From the NCBI GenBank assembly GCA_002452295.1, contig DKEX01000132.1, positions 17,758 through 43,277 on the forward strand: a stretch of 25,520 bases of DNA. The letters run 5' to 3'. Both the position numbers and the translations under genes were made by a program. Position 1 is the stretch's first letter. The number at the start of each line of letters is the position of its first letter. Origin of the DNA: Firmicutes bacterium UBA6811. Lineage in GTDB: Bacteria; Bacillota; SHA-98; UBA4971. Under the pieces are notes generated by a model. The model made no database searches. It was not told where the DNA came from and saw only the letters and a list, made by a program, of their open reading frames with translations. Shown here in pieces: positions 1-7,693 of this stretch.

Positions 1-950
1 GCAGGGGCAGAAGCGCCGCCGGGAACGACCGGGGCAACGTTCTCACCCGCCAACCCCGGCGCGCCGGCAGAGCCCTCCCAGCCCGCTGCCACCTCGCCCG
101 ACGGCCCTGCTATCTCCAGGCGATCGAAGTTCCCCGACCCGTTCAGCGCGAACCCGAACACCGGCAGAGGGCCAAGAGCCTCCGCGACGACGCTCCGAGT
201 CCAGCGGTCATACCTGCACGTGCTGGCAAGAGGAAGCTCCCGCGACGTGAACACCCGAACGCCGCTGTAGCCCCAGGTAAGCTGGACACCGAGCTCGGCC
301 TGGATGACCTCCGCTACCTGAGCGCCTCGCTGTGCGGGGCCCTCGTCGGCAGTCGCGGCCGGTTCGGCGTCTCGCCTCTCGCCGCCCGCGCGCCGCCTGC
401 AATCGAGCCGGCTTAGTTCGAGGATGTAACAGAAGCCCTTCTCCTCCGGCGGCGCCACCACGCGTGCGGAGAGCCTCCACTTCGCGCCCCGAGACCCAGG
501 CCTGTTCCCGCCCGTCCAGGAGAAGGTCGGGATCCAGTCGCCCTCAAGGGTGAACTCTGGTAACGCAGCAGCAAGGTTCACGGCAGTGCCGTCCCACGTG
601 AAGGCGGGCGCAATGAACGGGGCGGCCCCGCATCTGTCTCCTGGGCCGTCTCCACCGCTACGGCTGCTCGTTCCGACCCCATCCGAGTGGGTCCTGTCGT
701 GCTTGCAGTCTGGTGGACGCCCAGTCGGCAGGCCCGCAGCGCTGCTATCCCTGCCGTCTCGGCTCCCTCTCACCTCGATAAGGCCGGCGCACCCGGCGTG
801 CAGAAAGGTTACGCCGAGCACCCGCCCGCACCTGTCGATCTCGGGCAGCGACACGAAGTCGTTGCCGGTCACGGTCACGAACTTGTCTCCTGTTATCTCG
901 TCCGGCACAGTCATCATCCGCGCTGAATCGTCTCGACGCTGCACGCTCAT
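1..950 (-). CDS. Unrecognised protein, N-terminal part (runs off the left edge)
   Basis: An uninterrupted minus-strand frame runs from an ATG at 950 to the window edge (316 codons), with no stop. The start has a GGAGAGG ribosome binding site 9 nt upstream and lies 25 nt after the permease stop, so it is the last visible gene of the lacI1 operon. There is no signal peptide. Patches rich in aromatic and beta-strand residues (FVTVTGNDFVSL, FTLEGDWIPTFSW, EKGFCYILEL, YDRWTRSVVAEAL) suggest a beta-sandwich domain. They are separated by two hydrophilic low-complexity stretches, at about 630-770 (Gly/Ser/Asp/Arg rich) and 315-410 (Arg/Ala/Glu rich). I do not recognise the family. An N-terminal domain of a cytoplasmic glycosidase acting on the imported sugar is a guess from context only. 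Confidence 0.7.
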   Translation of the reverse strand, partial: MSVQRRDDSARMMTVPDEITGDKFVTVTGNDFVSLPEIDRCGRVLGVTFLHAGCAGLIEVRGSRDGRDSSAAGLPTGRPPDCKHDRTHSDGVGTSSRSGGDGPGDRCGAAPFIAPAFTWDGTAVNLAAALPEFTLEGDWIPTFSWTGGNRPGSRGAKWRLSARVVAPPEEKGFCYILELSRLDCRRRAGGERRDAEPAATADEGPAQRGAQVAEVIQAELGVQLTWGYSGVRVFTSRELPLASTCRYDRWTRSVVAEALGPLPVFGFALNGSGNFDRLEIAGPSGEVAAGWEGSAGAPGLAGENVAPVVPGGASAP

Positions 951-975
951 TCAACCAACCTCTCCAACTCGCATC

Positions 976-1869
976 CTATCCTTTCAACCCGGTCATCGCT
1001 ATGCCCTCAACAAACTGCCGCTGGAGCACGAGGAACGCGATGATGAGCGGAGCCACTGCCACCACCGACCCGGCCATCTGCCAGTGGATGTTGGTGCCGT
1101 ATTGCTCCGCGAAGCTCTGCAGGCCCACGGGCAATGTGCGGCTGGCCGCCGAAGTGGAGACGATGAGAGGCCACAGGAACTCCTCCCAGTTGGCGGTGAG
1201 AGTGAAGATGGCCAGCGCTGACAGGGCCTGCTTCGTCAGCGGCAGGATTATGCGCACGAAGATGAACGGCTCCGACGCTCCGTCGATCCTCGCTGCCTCA
1301 ATGAGTTCCGTCGGAATCGTGGCGATGAACTGTCTCATGAGAAAGATCCCGAACGCATCTATGAGCCATGGAAACATCACGCCAAGGCGGGTGTCGATGA
1401 GTCGGAACGCAACCGCCATCCTGTATAGTGGAATCATCCGTGTCTGAAACGGAACCATCAGGCTCGACAGGAGGAGAAAGAAGATAAACGTCCTGCCGGG
1501 CACGTTGAACTTCGCCAGGCTGTATCCGGCAAGGGAGCTCGTGAGAAGCACGCTTGCGACAACCACCGCAGCAACGATGACGCTATTGAGCAGGTATCGA
1601 CCGAAGGGGAACTGAACGAAGACCTGGCGGAAGTTGTCGAGCGTCGGTTGGAGGGGGATCCAGGTCGGTGGGATTCGCATCACCTCCGACAGGGGTTTCA
1701 GAGACGCGCTGACCATCCACGCCAGCGGCAGGAGCGTCCAGACGGCACCCGCGAGCAACACGATGTAGATCAACAACTGAAGCGGGGCCAGGGGCCTTCC
1801 TTTCAGGTGAGGCAGCCCGGCGCGAGCCGGCGCCTTTACTGTCATACCACAGGAGACGTCAGGTCTCAT
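976..1869 (-). CDS. CUT1 sugar ABC transporter permease, MalG type
   Basis: Second inner-membrane permease of a carbohydrate importer, 297 aa, with hydrophobic segments consistent with six membrane spans. The EAA loop that contacts the ATPase is visible near residue 191 (EAARIDGASEPF, then RIILPL). The C-terminus ends GLKG, as is common for MalG-like subunits. The frame is open up to 1953, but the ATG at 1869 is preferred. It has AAGGAGAGAG upstream and gives the usual family length with a short cytoplasmic N-terminus. It follows the MalF-type partner after 131 nt. No ATP-binding subunit gene lies in this operon, so the complex probably uses a shared MsmX/MalK-type ATPase encoded elsewhere. 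The substrate cannot be read from the permease. Confidence 0.93.
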   Translation of the reverse strand: MRPDVSCGMTVKAPARAGLPHLKGRPLAPLQLLIYIVLLAGAVWTLLPLAWMVSASLKPLSEVMRIPPTWIPLQPTLDNFRQVFVQFPFGRYLLNSVIVAAVVVASVLLTSSLAGYSLAKFNVPGRTFIFFLLLSSLMVPFQTRMIPLYRMAVAFRLIDTRLGVMFPWLIDAFGIFLMRQFIATIPTELIEAARIDGASEPFIFVRIILPLTKQALSALAIFTLTANWEEFLWPLIVSTSAASRTLPVGLQSFAEQYGTNIHWQMAGSVVAVAPLIIAFLVLQRQFVEGIAMTGLKG

Positions 1870-2000
1870 TATCCAATCTCTCTCCTTAAACACCAGGTGC
1901 AAACCACTCACTCGTGCAAGCTCGTGCAGGCTCCCACGCTTAACCGGGCGCATAAACCCCGGACGCCAGGGCGACGCGCTTCACCAGCGCACGAAGCAGC

Positions 2001-2912
2001 CTAATACTCGAAGGGTCTTTGCACCAGCTTTATCTGGATGATCGTCACCACCATGATGATGGCGAGGAGCACGAACGCGGTGGCCGAGGCGTAACCCACC
2101 TGGAACTTGCTGAAGGCCATGTCGTAAATGTGAAGCACCAGCACCCTCGTGCTGTCAAGCGGACCGCCCGGCGTTGCCCAGGTGAAACCGCCCGCGCTCA
2201 TGACGTACGGGATCGTGAACACGCGGAAGGCATTGATCACCAGCATGACCAGCACCAACACCACGGTAGGGTTCAAGAGCGGCAGGATGACCCTGAAGAA
2301 CTGCTGGCCGGGGCTGGCGCCGTCCACCGTTGCAGCCTCCTTCAGTTCCTTCGGTATCGTCTGCAGGCCCGCAAGGAGTATCACCATGGCGAAACCGACC
2401 TGCTTCCAGACGCCCACGGCCATCATCGCAGGCAAGGCCCATGTAGTGCCCGCAAGCCAGCCTGGCCCGCGAATCCCGACAAGACCAAGAAGCCAGTTGA
2501 TGACGCCGAACGTGGGCTCGAAGAGCCACTTCCATGCAAACGCCGCTCCCACCATCGACGTGACCACCGGTATGAAGTAGGTGGTCCGAAACAGGCCCCG
2601 CCCCTTGAGAAACTTCGCTTCCAGCAACAGCGCGACGGCAAGCGATATCACCACGGTGGCCGGCACCACACAGCAAGTCCAGTACACGGTGTTTACAAGC
2701 GACTTGCGGAAGAGGGGACTAGAAAGCATGCGCGCATAGTTGCCAAGCCCCACAAAGGTTTTCTCCCCAAAGACTGGCCAGTCATAGAATCCGAGCCACA
2801 ACGCGTACAGAAGTGGGTAGACCACGATCAGAGCAAATAGGGCGAGGGCTGGTGCGAGAAAGGCATAGCCCCAGACCGCCTGCCTTCGCCGCTCGCGTGA
2901 GATGCTACGCAA
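2001..2912 (-). CDS. CUT1 sugar ABC transporter permease, MalF/UgpA type
   Basis: First permease of the importer, 303 aa. A basic N-terminus (MRSISRERRRQAVWGY) is followed by a first span (FLAPALALFALIVVYPLLY), as in MalF/UgpA proteins without the long periplasmic insertion. The EAA motif is near residue 192 (KEAATVDGASPGQQFF, then VILPLLNP). The start at 2912 has AGAGGA about 12 nt upstream. It lies 372 nt downstream of the binding-protein stop, a wide gap for one operon, and that gap contains a strong hairpin. With the next gene it forms the transmembrane heterodimer. Confidence 0.94.
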   Translation of the reverse strand: MRSISRERRRQAVWGYAFLAPALALFALIVVYPLLYALWLGFYDWPVFGEKTFVGLGNYARMLSSPLFRKSLVNTVYWTCCVVPATVVISLAVALLLEAKFLKGRGLFRTTYFIPVVTSMVGAAFAWKWLFEPTFGVINWLLGLVGIRGPGWLAGTTWALPAMMAVGVWKQVGFAMVILLAGLQTIPKELKEAATVDGASPGQQFFRVILPLLNPTVVLVLVMLVINAFRVFTIPYVMSAGGFTWATPGGPLDSTRVLVLHIYDMAFSKFQVGYASATAFVLLAIIMVVTIIQIKLVQRPFEY

Positions 2913-2963
2913 TGTTGATCACCGTTCCTCTTGAGAGGGATCGAGAGAGCGCCCGCCGCGCCC

Positions 2964-2991
2964 TTTTCCATCAACCATCAGCCATCAGGCT
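2964..2991. repeat. Heptanucleotide-period repeat, four degenerate units
   Basis: Successive 7-mers read TTTTCCA, TCAACCA, TCAGCCA, TCAGGCT. Seven-bp periodic units also occur in the GH15 leader (16793-16934), with different but similar sequence. They resemble in style the short tandemly repeated heptamers known from some bacteria. No function is implied. Confidence 0.45.
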
Positions 2992-3200
2992 CTCTCAGGT
3001 CGATTGAAGCTAACCCTGTCAGCTCAACCAGGGGCTTCATCCGCTCCGTCGCTCCGTGTATACTTCGCCGTTCTGACGCCCTATCCTCTCTCCCGGTCGG
3101 GAAACCAGCGCAGGCAGCCACCTTCGCACCACGACAAGGAACATACGGGAGATCGTCCTGCGCGTCGCCCTGTCATGGAGAACCGATTCCCGGATCGTGC

Positions 3201-3232
3201 GACCCGGCGGCTCGGCACGAAGCCGCCGGGTC
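3201..3232 (-). terminator. GC-rich hairpin downstream of binding-protein gene (attenuator or 3' stabiliser)
   Basis: GACCCGGCGGCT pairs perfectly with AGCCGCCGGGTC around an 8-nt loop. It lies 53 nt past the binding-protein stop and before the permease genes. No T-run follows on the minus strand, so it is not a standard intrinsic terminator. A hairpin here commonly limits read-through or protects the upstream message, giving more binding protein than permease; that role is inferred. Confidence 0.55.
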
Positions 3233-3284
3233 ACGAGAACTACCGGAACCACCTGGTCATCCCTTGAAGACCCCCCGGACCGCT

Positions 3285-4559
3285 CTATTTGAGCACCCGG
3301 GCAAGCACCTCGTTCTCCCTGGCAGCCCCGTCTTTGACCGCCCGCTCCACCGAGGCCTTCCCGAGCACGATGCTATCCCAGATCGTGGCGTGAATGGCGT
3401 CCACCTCGCTCCTCGTCACCTGCTGGCAGGGACGGGCGTAGAGCAGAGAGTCCATGCACACGCGAGCGTTCTCATCGGGCGTCAGCTCGGGCAAGCCAAC
3501 CAGTTCCTTGAGGGATGGAAGATCGCCAGCCTTCGTGCACCAGACCAACTGCCCGTCCTTCCCGGCAAGGAACTGCACCCATTCCCAGGCCAGCTTCTGG
3601 TTGGAAGCACGCTTGGACACGACGTATGCCCAGTGGTGCCCGACCGTAAGCGGTTTGCCATCGGGCGAAGGAACGGGAGCGACAGTATAGTCGATGTCCG
3701 GGCATTCGCGTGTAAGCCGACCCCGCGTCACGGGGTGGTTTATGTAGAACATAGCACGAGCTTGCTCGAACTTCTTCTGACCGGTCAGGAACTCGGGGGA
3801 GTCAACACCGTGTTTCACCATGAGGTCCGCGACGAACTGCCATGCTGCGAGGCCTTCATCACCATCGTAGCGCACTCTCTTCGCCTCAACGTCCACCACG
3901 TCGCCCTTTACCTTTTGGTACATGAACAATTGGTACACAGCCCACTTGTAGCGGGTATCGAGGCCGGCCTGGGCGAGGCGGCCGGATGCGTCTTTCTTCG
4001 TGCCCTTTACAGCCTGGGCCTCGAATTCCGCCCATGTCTTCGGAGGTTTCGCAGGATCAAACCCGGCTTCTCGGTACAGCTTGTTATTGATGAACAACAC
4101 GAGCGTCTGCACGTCAGTCGGTAGCCCGTAATATTGGCCGTTATACTTGAGCTGAGAAGTCGTCCACGGCAGGTAGTCTTTTTCGATCTGCCCGGTGGTC
4201 AGCACCTCTTTCGGGACAGGAACCAGCATGCCGGAACTCGCCATTTGTTGCCCCATCGACATCGGGATCTGGAAAACGTCAGGACCCGTCCCTGAACTCA
4301 GCGACGTTATGAGCTTGTCGAAGTATGAATCATAGGGAATGGGCTCGAACTTGATCTCGACGTTGGGATGGGTCTTCTCGAACTCGCGCGCCATTTCCTG
4401 CAGCACCGGCGTCCTCGCTTCATGGTGGTGCTGCCAGTGGACGATCGTTGTCTTCGTGGCAGCCCGGGCGCCGACTCCTGTCGCAAGTCCAACCAGTGTA
4501 AGTACCAGCGCGCACACGAGCGTTCTCGACATGATATGACGAATCTCTGCCCTTGCCAC
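3285..4559 (-). CDS. Extracellular sugar-binding protein of ABC importer (family 1)
   Basis: Substrate-binding protein of the Region A importer. The frame opens at 4607, but the GTG at 4559 has GGGGAAGGAAG about 8 nt upstream and gives a normal signal peptide: basic start, hydrophobic core TLVCALVLTLVGLA, then VGARA before TKTTIVHW. ATG 4532 is a further alternative. The mature part shows family-1 features: IVHWQHHHEA, EFEKTHPNVEIKFEP, GTGPDVFQIP, a YYGLPTDVQTLVLFINNKLY segment, and MFYINHP. Length (about 424 aa) is normal. The cysteine in the hydrophobic core is not in a lipobox (RTLVC), so the protein should be released by signal peptidase I rather than lipid-anchored. The sugar is unknown. 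Confidence 0.92.
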   Translation of the reverse strand: MARAEIRHIMSRTLVCALVLTLVGLATGVGARAATKTTIVHWQHHHEARTPVLQEMAREFEKTHPNVEIKFEPIPYDSYFDKLITSLSSGTGPDVFQIPMSMGQQMASSGMLVPVPKEVLTTGQIEKDYLPWTTSQLKYNGQYYGLPTDVQTLVLFINNKLYREAGFDPAKPPKTWAEFEAQAVKGTKKDASGRLAQAGLDTRYKWAVYQLFMYQKVKGDVVDVEAKRVRYDGDEGLAAWQFVADLMVKHGVDSPEFLTGQKKFEQARAMFYINHPVTRGRLTRECPDIDYTVAPVPSPDGKPLTVGHHWAYVVSKRASNQKLAWEWVQFLAGKDGQLVWCTKAGDLPSLKELVGLPELTPDENARVCMDSLLYARPCQQVTRSEVDAIHATIWDSIVLGKASVERAVKDGAARENEVLARVLK

Positions 4560-4674
4560 AGTAACACTTCCTTCCCCTGAAGATTGTCTGGGTTGGGCCA
4601 GTCTCACCCTCTCATCTCCCGCCCCTCACCTTCCCCTTCCATGACACCCAAACCGCTAGCAATCTATCCCGTTC

Positions 4675-5718
4675 TCACCTCCCTTCATGGTGACTCGTGC
4701 GATGCTCGCCCCCGGCGTGCCTCCTTCGTTCCGAGGAACCGCGAATGACGAGCTTCACATCCATTACCAGGTGCTTGCGTCGCAACGGCCTCCCCTCTAT
4801 GAGGCTGAGAAGCATCTTCGTGGCGCGCGACCCTACCTGATAGGCCGGCTGACGCACGGTGGTGAGCGGCGGCTCGAAGTACTGGGAGTACTTGATGTCG
4901 TCGAACCCAACCACCGCCACGTCGTCTGGTATGCGAAATCCCATGTCCTTCAGGGCCTGCATGGCGCCCATCGCCATGGTGTCGCCGCCCACGAAAAGCG
5001 CCGTCGGCCTCGCCGGCCTCGACATGATCTCCCTGGCCGCGGCATGGCCCGAGGACCGCGTGAAATCGCCTTCGAAGTAGAGATGCTCGTCGAATGGCAC
5101 ACCCGCCTTCCCGAGGGCATCTTTGACCGCTTCAAAGCGCTCGCGGCTGTCGAAGACCGTCAGCGGCCCGTTGATGAAACCGATCCGCTGGTGCCCTAAC
5201 TCGAGAAGATACCTTATGGCTTCGGATGCGCCCCTGCGGTTGTCCACGACCACCGAGGGCACGTCCTCACCTGGGGCCTTGCCACCGACGAGCACAACCG
5301 GGAGTGTGGCCGCGGCGACCTCAGCAAAGCAAGGGTCATCCACCTTTGGCGCCGCCAGGAGGATACCGTCCACCCTTCCGTCTCTGAACAGGTTAAGGTA
5401 GGTGAGCTCGCGTTTTGGGTCGCGAGCCGAGCGGGATAGGATCAGGTTGTAGTTCGTCGCAGTGGCGACTTCCTCGATTCCCTCGATCATCTCGGAAAAC
5501 ATTGGTGTCGAGATAGTAGGAATGATCAGCGCAATCATGTTGGTGCGCCCCAGCTTCAGCCCGCGTGCGATGGCACTCGGCTGGTAGCCAAGCTCACGCA
5601 CAGCAGCCAGCACTCTTTCCCGGGTCGCCTTGGCCACAGTGCCGGTGCCGTTTAGAGTGTTCGATACGGTGCACGGCGCCACTTCGGCCAGTCTTGCAAC
5701 GTCTCTAATCGTAGGCAT
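4675..5718 (-). CDS. LacI-family transcriptional regulator (LacI1)
   Basis: A 347-aa repressor-type protein. The N-terminal helix-turn-helix reads TIRDVARLAEVAPCTVSNTLNG, followed by the hinge-helix region (PSAIARGLKLGR). A periplasmic-binding-like sensor domain starts at MIALIIPTIS and includes VDGILLAAPK, LGHQRIGFINGP and DVAVVGFDDI. The C-terminal tail after residue 325 is basic and unrelated to the fold. The start at 5718 has GAAGGA 13 nt upstream. The gene is transcribed into the binding-protein and permease genes, so it is probably a local, autoregulated sugar-responsive repressor. Its likely operators are the 14-bp units at 5906-5947. The effector sugar is unknown. Confidence 0.93.
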   Translation of the reverse strand: MPTIRDVARLAEVAPCTVSNTLNGTGTVAKATRERVLAAVRELGYQPSAIARGLKLGRTNMIALIIPTISTPMFSEMIEGIEEVATATNYNLILSRSARDPKRELTYLNLFRDGRVDGILLAAPKVDDPCFAEVAAATLPVVLVGGKAPGEDVPSVVVDNRRGASEAIRYLLELGHQRIGFINGPLTVFDSRERFEAVKDALGKAGVPFDEHLYFEGDFTRSSGHAAAREIMSRPARPTALFVGGDTMAMGAMQALKDMGFRIPDDVAVVGFDDIKYSQYFEPPLTTVRQPAYQVGSRATKMLLSLIEGRPLRRKHLVMDVKLVIRGSSERRRHAGGEHRTSHHEGR

Positions 5719-5905
5719 GCCGTCATCGCCGTCCTTCGTTCGATGCGATATGTCTCGATGCCCTCTCTACCGCCTGCCCTTGATGCGCTCCCGCAACGCC
5801 GTCCTTTGATGTCGTCTCCGGGCCCGGCTATCGCTGGTGCAGGCCCCGGGGCGCAGGGTGTTTGTCGGGCAGGGCATCTGCAGTCGGGTCGCATCTCTTG
5901 CGGGT

Positions 5906-5947
5906 GCAAATCGTTTTGCCAAAATCGGTTTTCCAAAAACGTTTTTC
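5906..5947. promoter_or_regulatory. Three tandem 14-bp LacI-type operator-like units
   Basis: The units are GCAAATCGTTTTGC, CAAAATCGGTTTTC and CAAAAACGTTTTTC, joined without spacers. Each is a near or perfect inverted repeat around a central CG, and the third contains the perfect 12-mer AAAAACGTTTTT. Centres lie at 5912/5913, 5926/5927 and 5940/5941, exactly 14 bp apart. LacI/CcpA-type operators typically have a central CG flanked by such arms. The array is about 190 bp upstream of the lacI1 start, where the operon promoter should lie. Confidence 0.6.
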
Positions 5948-6023
5948 TATGTGGAGCCTCGGTTTCCTTCCGAACATCTGGTTGCATTCCGGGAAAAGTG
6001 AAACCAGGTTTACCGAAGACCAT

Positions 6024-6061
6024 GGGCTTCATCCCCGGAGTGAACTCCGGGGATGAAGCCC
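6024..6061. repeat. Perfect 17-bp hairpin with TGAA loop
   Basis: GGGCTTCATCCCCGGAG (6024-6040) pairs with 6045-6061 without mismatch, around the tetraloop TGAA. No T-run follows on either strand, so a terminator is unlikely. Its form recalls the terminal hairpins of IS200/IS605-type elements, but no transposase gene is present; that link is inference. Confidence 0.7.
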
Positions 6062-6084
6062 GTTGCCTTCGGCCTCCTCTTATC

Positions 6085-6124
6085 CTGACATCCTCCCCGC
6101 ATTGAGATGCGGGGAGGATGTCAG
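6085..6124. repeat. Perfect 18-bp hairpin with TGAG loop
   Basis: CTGACATCCTCCCCGCAT (6085-6102) pairs perfectly with 6107-6124 around TGAG. It lies 23 nt from the hairpin at 6024-6061 and shares its layout (long perfect stem, 4-nt TGA-purine loop, CATCC-type motif next to a C/G run). The pair may be the end of a decayed or miniature mobile element. Confidence 0.7.
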
Positions 6125-6152
6125 AGAGGGTCAAGCCAAGCTCGACTCGCGA

Positions 6153-6179
6153 GAGGTGCAGTAAGGCATCCTGCACCTC
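6153..6179 (-). terminator. 9-bp hairpin after the methyltransferase gene
   Basis: GAGGTGCAG (6153-6161) pairs with CTGCACCTC (6171-6179) around a 9-nt loop. It begins 36 nt past the methyltransferase stop on the minus strand. There is no T-run, so termination is only possible, perhaps factor-assisted. Confidence 0.35.
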
Positions 6180-6215
6180 CGATTGACCTCAACTCGCCAT
6201 TCCCGCCCGGATGAC

Positions 6216-7124
6216 TCAGTCCAAAGGGAACAGCCTGCCGGCGGCCTGCGCCACCTCAGCTTTCACCCTGCGGATCGCCTCATCGAAGTATTCCTCGTCG
6301 ATCTCGAACCCCGCGAACGGCAGGCCGAGCCTCACGCACGCAACGGCGGTGTTGCCGATGCCGAGGAACGGGTCGAGCACGAGCCGGCATCGCTCCACAC
6401 CGTGTAGCTTTATGCACATCTCTGGCAGGCGGGGCGGAAAGCTCGCCGGGTGCGGCCGGTCCTTCTCGCGACTGTTGATGGTCTCGTACGGGATGAACCA
6501 CGTGTTTCCGCGGCACCGCACGCCCGCGCCGGCGTTCTTCCAGCGCCCGACGTTGGACTTGTCCTGGTAAGGTACGCCGATGGCGAGCCGATCGAGAGGC
6601 ACTTTACCGGACTTCGTGAAGTGGAAGATGTACTCGTGGCAGTCGTTGACGAACCTGTCGCCGTTGATGGGTTTGTAATGACCCACCGCAACGTCCGACA
6701 CTATCCCCCCGTAATCTCCGACGTCGGCCTTTGAGACCGCGATAGACTTCACCCAGTGGATCACGTTCTGGAGCTGGAAGAGGGATCTCAGGACCCCGGC
6801 CACCTCGAACGGGACCCACGGGTCCGTGGGCTTGGACCCGATGTTCAGGAAGAACGAGCCGTCATCGGACATCGCGTCCTTCACGGCGCCGGCCCATTCG
6901 GCGGTCCACGCCAGGTACTCGGCCCTGCTCATGGTGTCGTCATACGCCCCGTATTCAATGCCCAGGTTGTATGGGGGCGAGGTCACGACCACGTCAACGC
7001 TCCCGGGCGAAAGCCGGGTCCTCATCCCGGACACGCAGTCCTCCAGGTAGAAATCCCACCGCGCCTCCGGCGCGCCGCAGCTTACCACGGTTTCTCTACG
7101 AAAGATCGCCTCCAGGTCTTTCAC
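6216..7124 (-). CDS. DNA methyltransferase, beta class (N4-cytosine or N6-adenine), orphan
   Basis: A site-specific DNA methyltransferase of 302 aa. The catalytic motif TSPPYN is at residues 48-52 and the S-adenosylmethionine-binding motif DPFLGIGNT at 251-259, followed by FAGFEIDEEYFDEA. Catalytic motif before cofactor motif is the beta-class order. TSPPY is most typical of N4-cytosine enzymes, though beta N6-adenine enzymes also use it. The frame stays open to 7427, but that upstream part is antisense-like sequence overlapping a permease fragment. The GTG at 7124 has AGAGGACGAGG 6 nt upstream and is the natural start. No restriction endonuclease gene is adjacent, so it may be a solitary modification enzyme. 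Its target sequence cannot be predicted here. Confidence 0.88.
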   Translation of the reverse strand: MKDLEAIFRRETVVSCGAPEARWDFYLEDCVSGMRTRLSPGSVDVVVTSPPYNLGIEYGAYDDTMSRAEYLAWTAEWAGAVKDAMSDDGSFFLNIGSKPTDPWVPFEVAGVLRSLFQLQNVIHWVKSIAVSKADVGDYGGIVSDVAVGHYKPINGDRFVNDCHEYIFHFTKSGKVPLDRLAIGVPYQDKSNVGRWKNAGAGVRCRGNTWFIPYETINSREKDRPHPASFPPRLPEMCIKLHGVERCRLVLDPFLGIGNTAVACVRLGLPFAGFEIDEEYFDEAIRRVKAEVAQAAGRLFPLD

Positions 7125-7198
7125 GCTGCACCTCGTCCTCTCATAAATCTCTATCCCCCGGCGGGGTCGCCGTTCAACCTGCACGTCTGCAGGCAGCG

Positions 7199-7609
7199 CT
7201 AAATGCGCTTCTTCCTGATGTGCGGGTTCAGGATCTCCTTGAGCGCGTAGCCCGTAAGCACGAACCCGAGGAACCGTAGCCCCGCCTCGGCCAGGATGGC
7301 TCCGCCGGCCATCATCACGGTGTTGAAGATGACAGGCGGCGAAACCGCCGGGATGAACGTCCCCTGCATGAGGGGGTAATCCCACGCCCGCGAGGCCTCC
7401 ACCACGAGGAGGCCCATGCCCTCCCACGAGAAAATGGTCTCGATGATAAGCGCGCCGCCAACGACGCCCGCGAGCGACAGCCCAAGGCGCGTCACGAGCG
7501 GCAGCAGGGCGTTACGCAGCGCGTGCCTGCACAGAAGCACCCATTCCGACACGCCCTTGGACCTTGCAACCACATGGTAATTTCCACGCGACGGTGAAAT
7601 ATCCTCCAT
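7199..7609 (-). pseudogene. Dipeptide/oligopeptide ABC permease remnant (DppB-like start, DppC-like end)
   Basis: A 136-codon frame with clear but incomplete permease similarity. Residues from about 13 onward (VARSKGVSEWVLLCRHALRNALLPLVT, then GALIIETIFSWEGMGLLVVEA) match the C-terminal third of DppB/OppB proteins, including the TIFSWEGMG signature. Further on, AGGAILAEAGLRFLGF and the ending ILNPHIRKKRI resemble the end of the partner subunit DppC. The first two thirds of DppB and most of DppC are missing. This is best explained by an internal deletion fusing two neighbouring genes, leaving an inactive stub. No other dpp genes are nearby. A functional short protein is unlikely. Confidence 0.7.
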
Positions 7610-7693
7610 GCAGGAAGGAAGGGTGCCGGACGACTGCGGCGCACTGGGCGTGACCTGAACGGCTGACGGGAAAGGGCCTGAACGGTGCAGGGA

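Larger units (their letters stand above)
2913..3284. other. Intergenic spacer between binding protein and permease (372 nt)
   Basis: I see no credible gene here. The spacer holds a perfect 12-bp hairpin (3201-3232) close to the binding-protein stop and a short run of 7-bp units (2964-2991) near the permease start. Overlapping frames on both strands have noncoding-like composition and no good ribosome binding site. Confidence 0.6.
5719..6215. other. Gene-free stretch with operator array and hairpins
   Basis: I see no supported gene in these about 500 nt. They contain the upstream region of lacI1 with three 14-bp operator-like units (5906-5947) and three hairpins between 6024 and 6179. The AT-rich patch at 5905-5950 stands out sharply from the GC-rich surroundings. 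Confidence 0.6.

Noticed and set aside
550..1221. Plus-strand frame of 223 codons at the left side
   Set aside because: It overlaps the well-started minus-strand gene and the permease, and reads as low-complexity Arg/Pro/Ser sequence.
3777..3788. Palindrome CTGACCGGTCAG similar to the LacI2 operator core
   Set aside because: It lies inside the coding region of the Region A binding protein (Thr-Gly-Gln codons) far from any promoter; probably chance.
2931..4124. Long plus-strand frame (397 codons) opposite the binding-protein gene
   Set aside because: It is antisense to a well-supported gene, with no ribosome binding site or recognisable domain; typical shadow frame in GC-rich DNA.
7125..7427. 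Upstream extension of the methyltransferase to 403 codons
   Set aside because: The extra sequence is Gly/Pro/His-rich noise overlapping a permease fragment in another frame; GTG 7124 has a good ribosome binding site.
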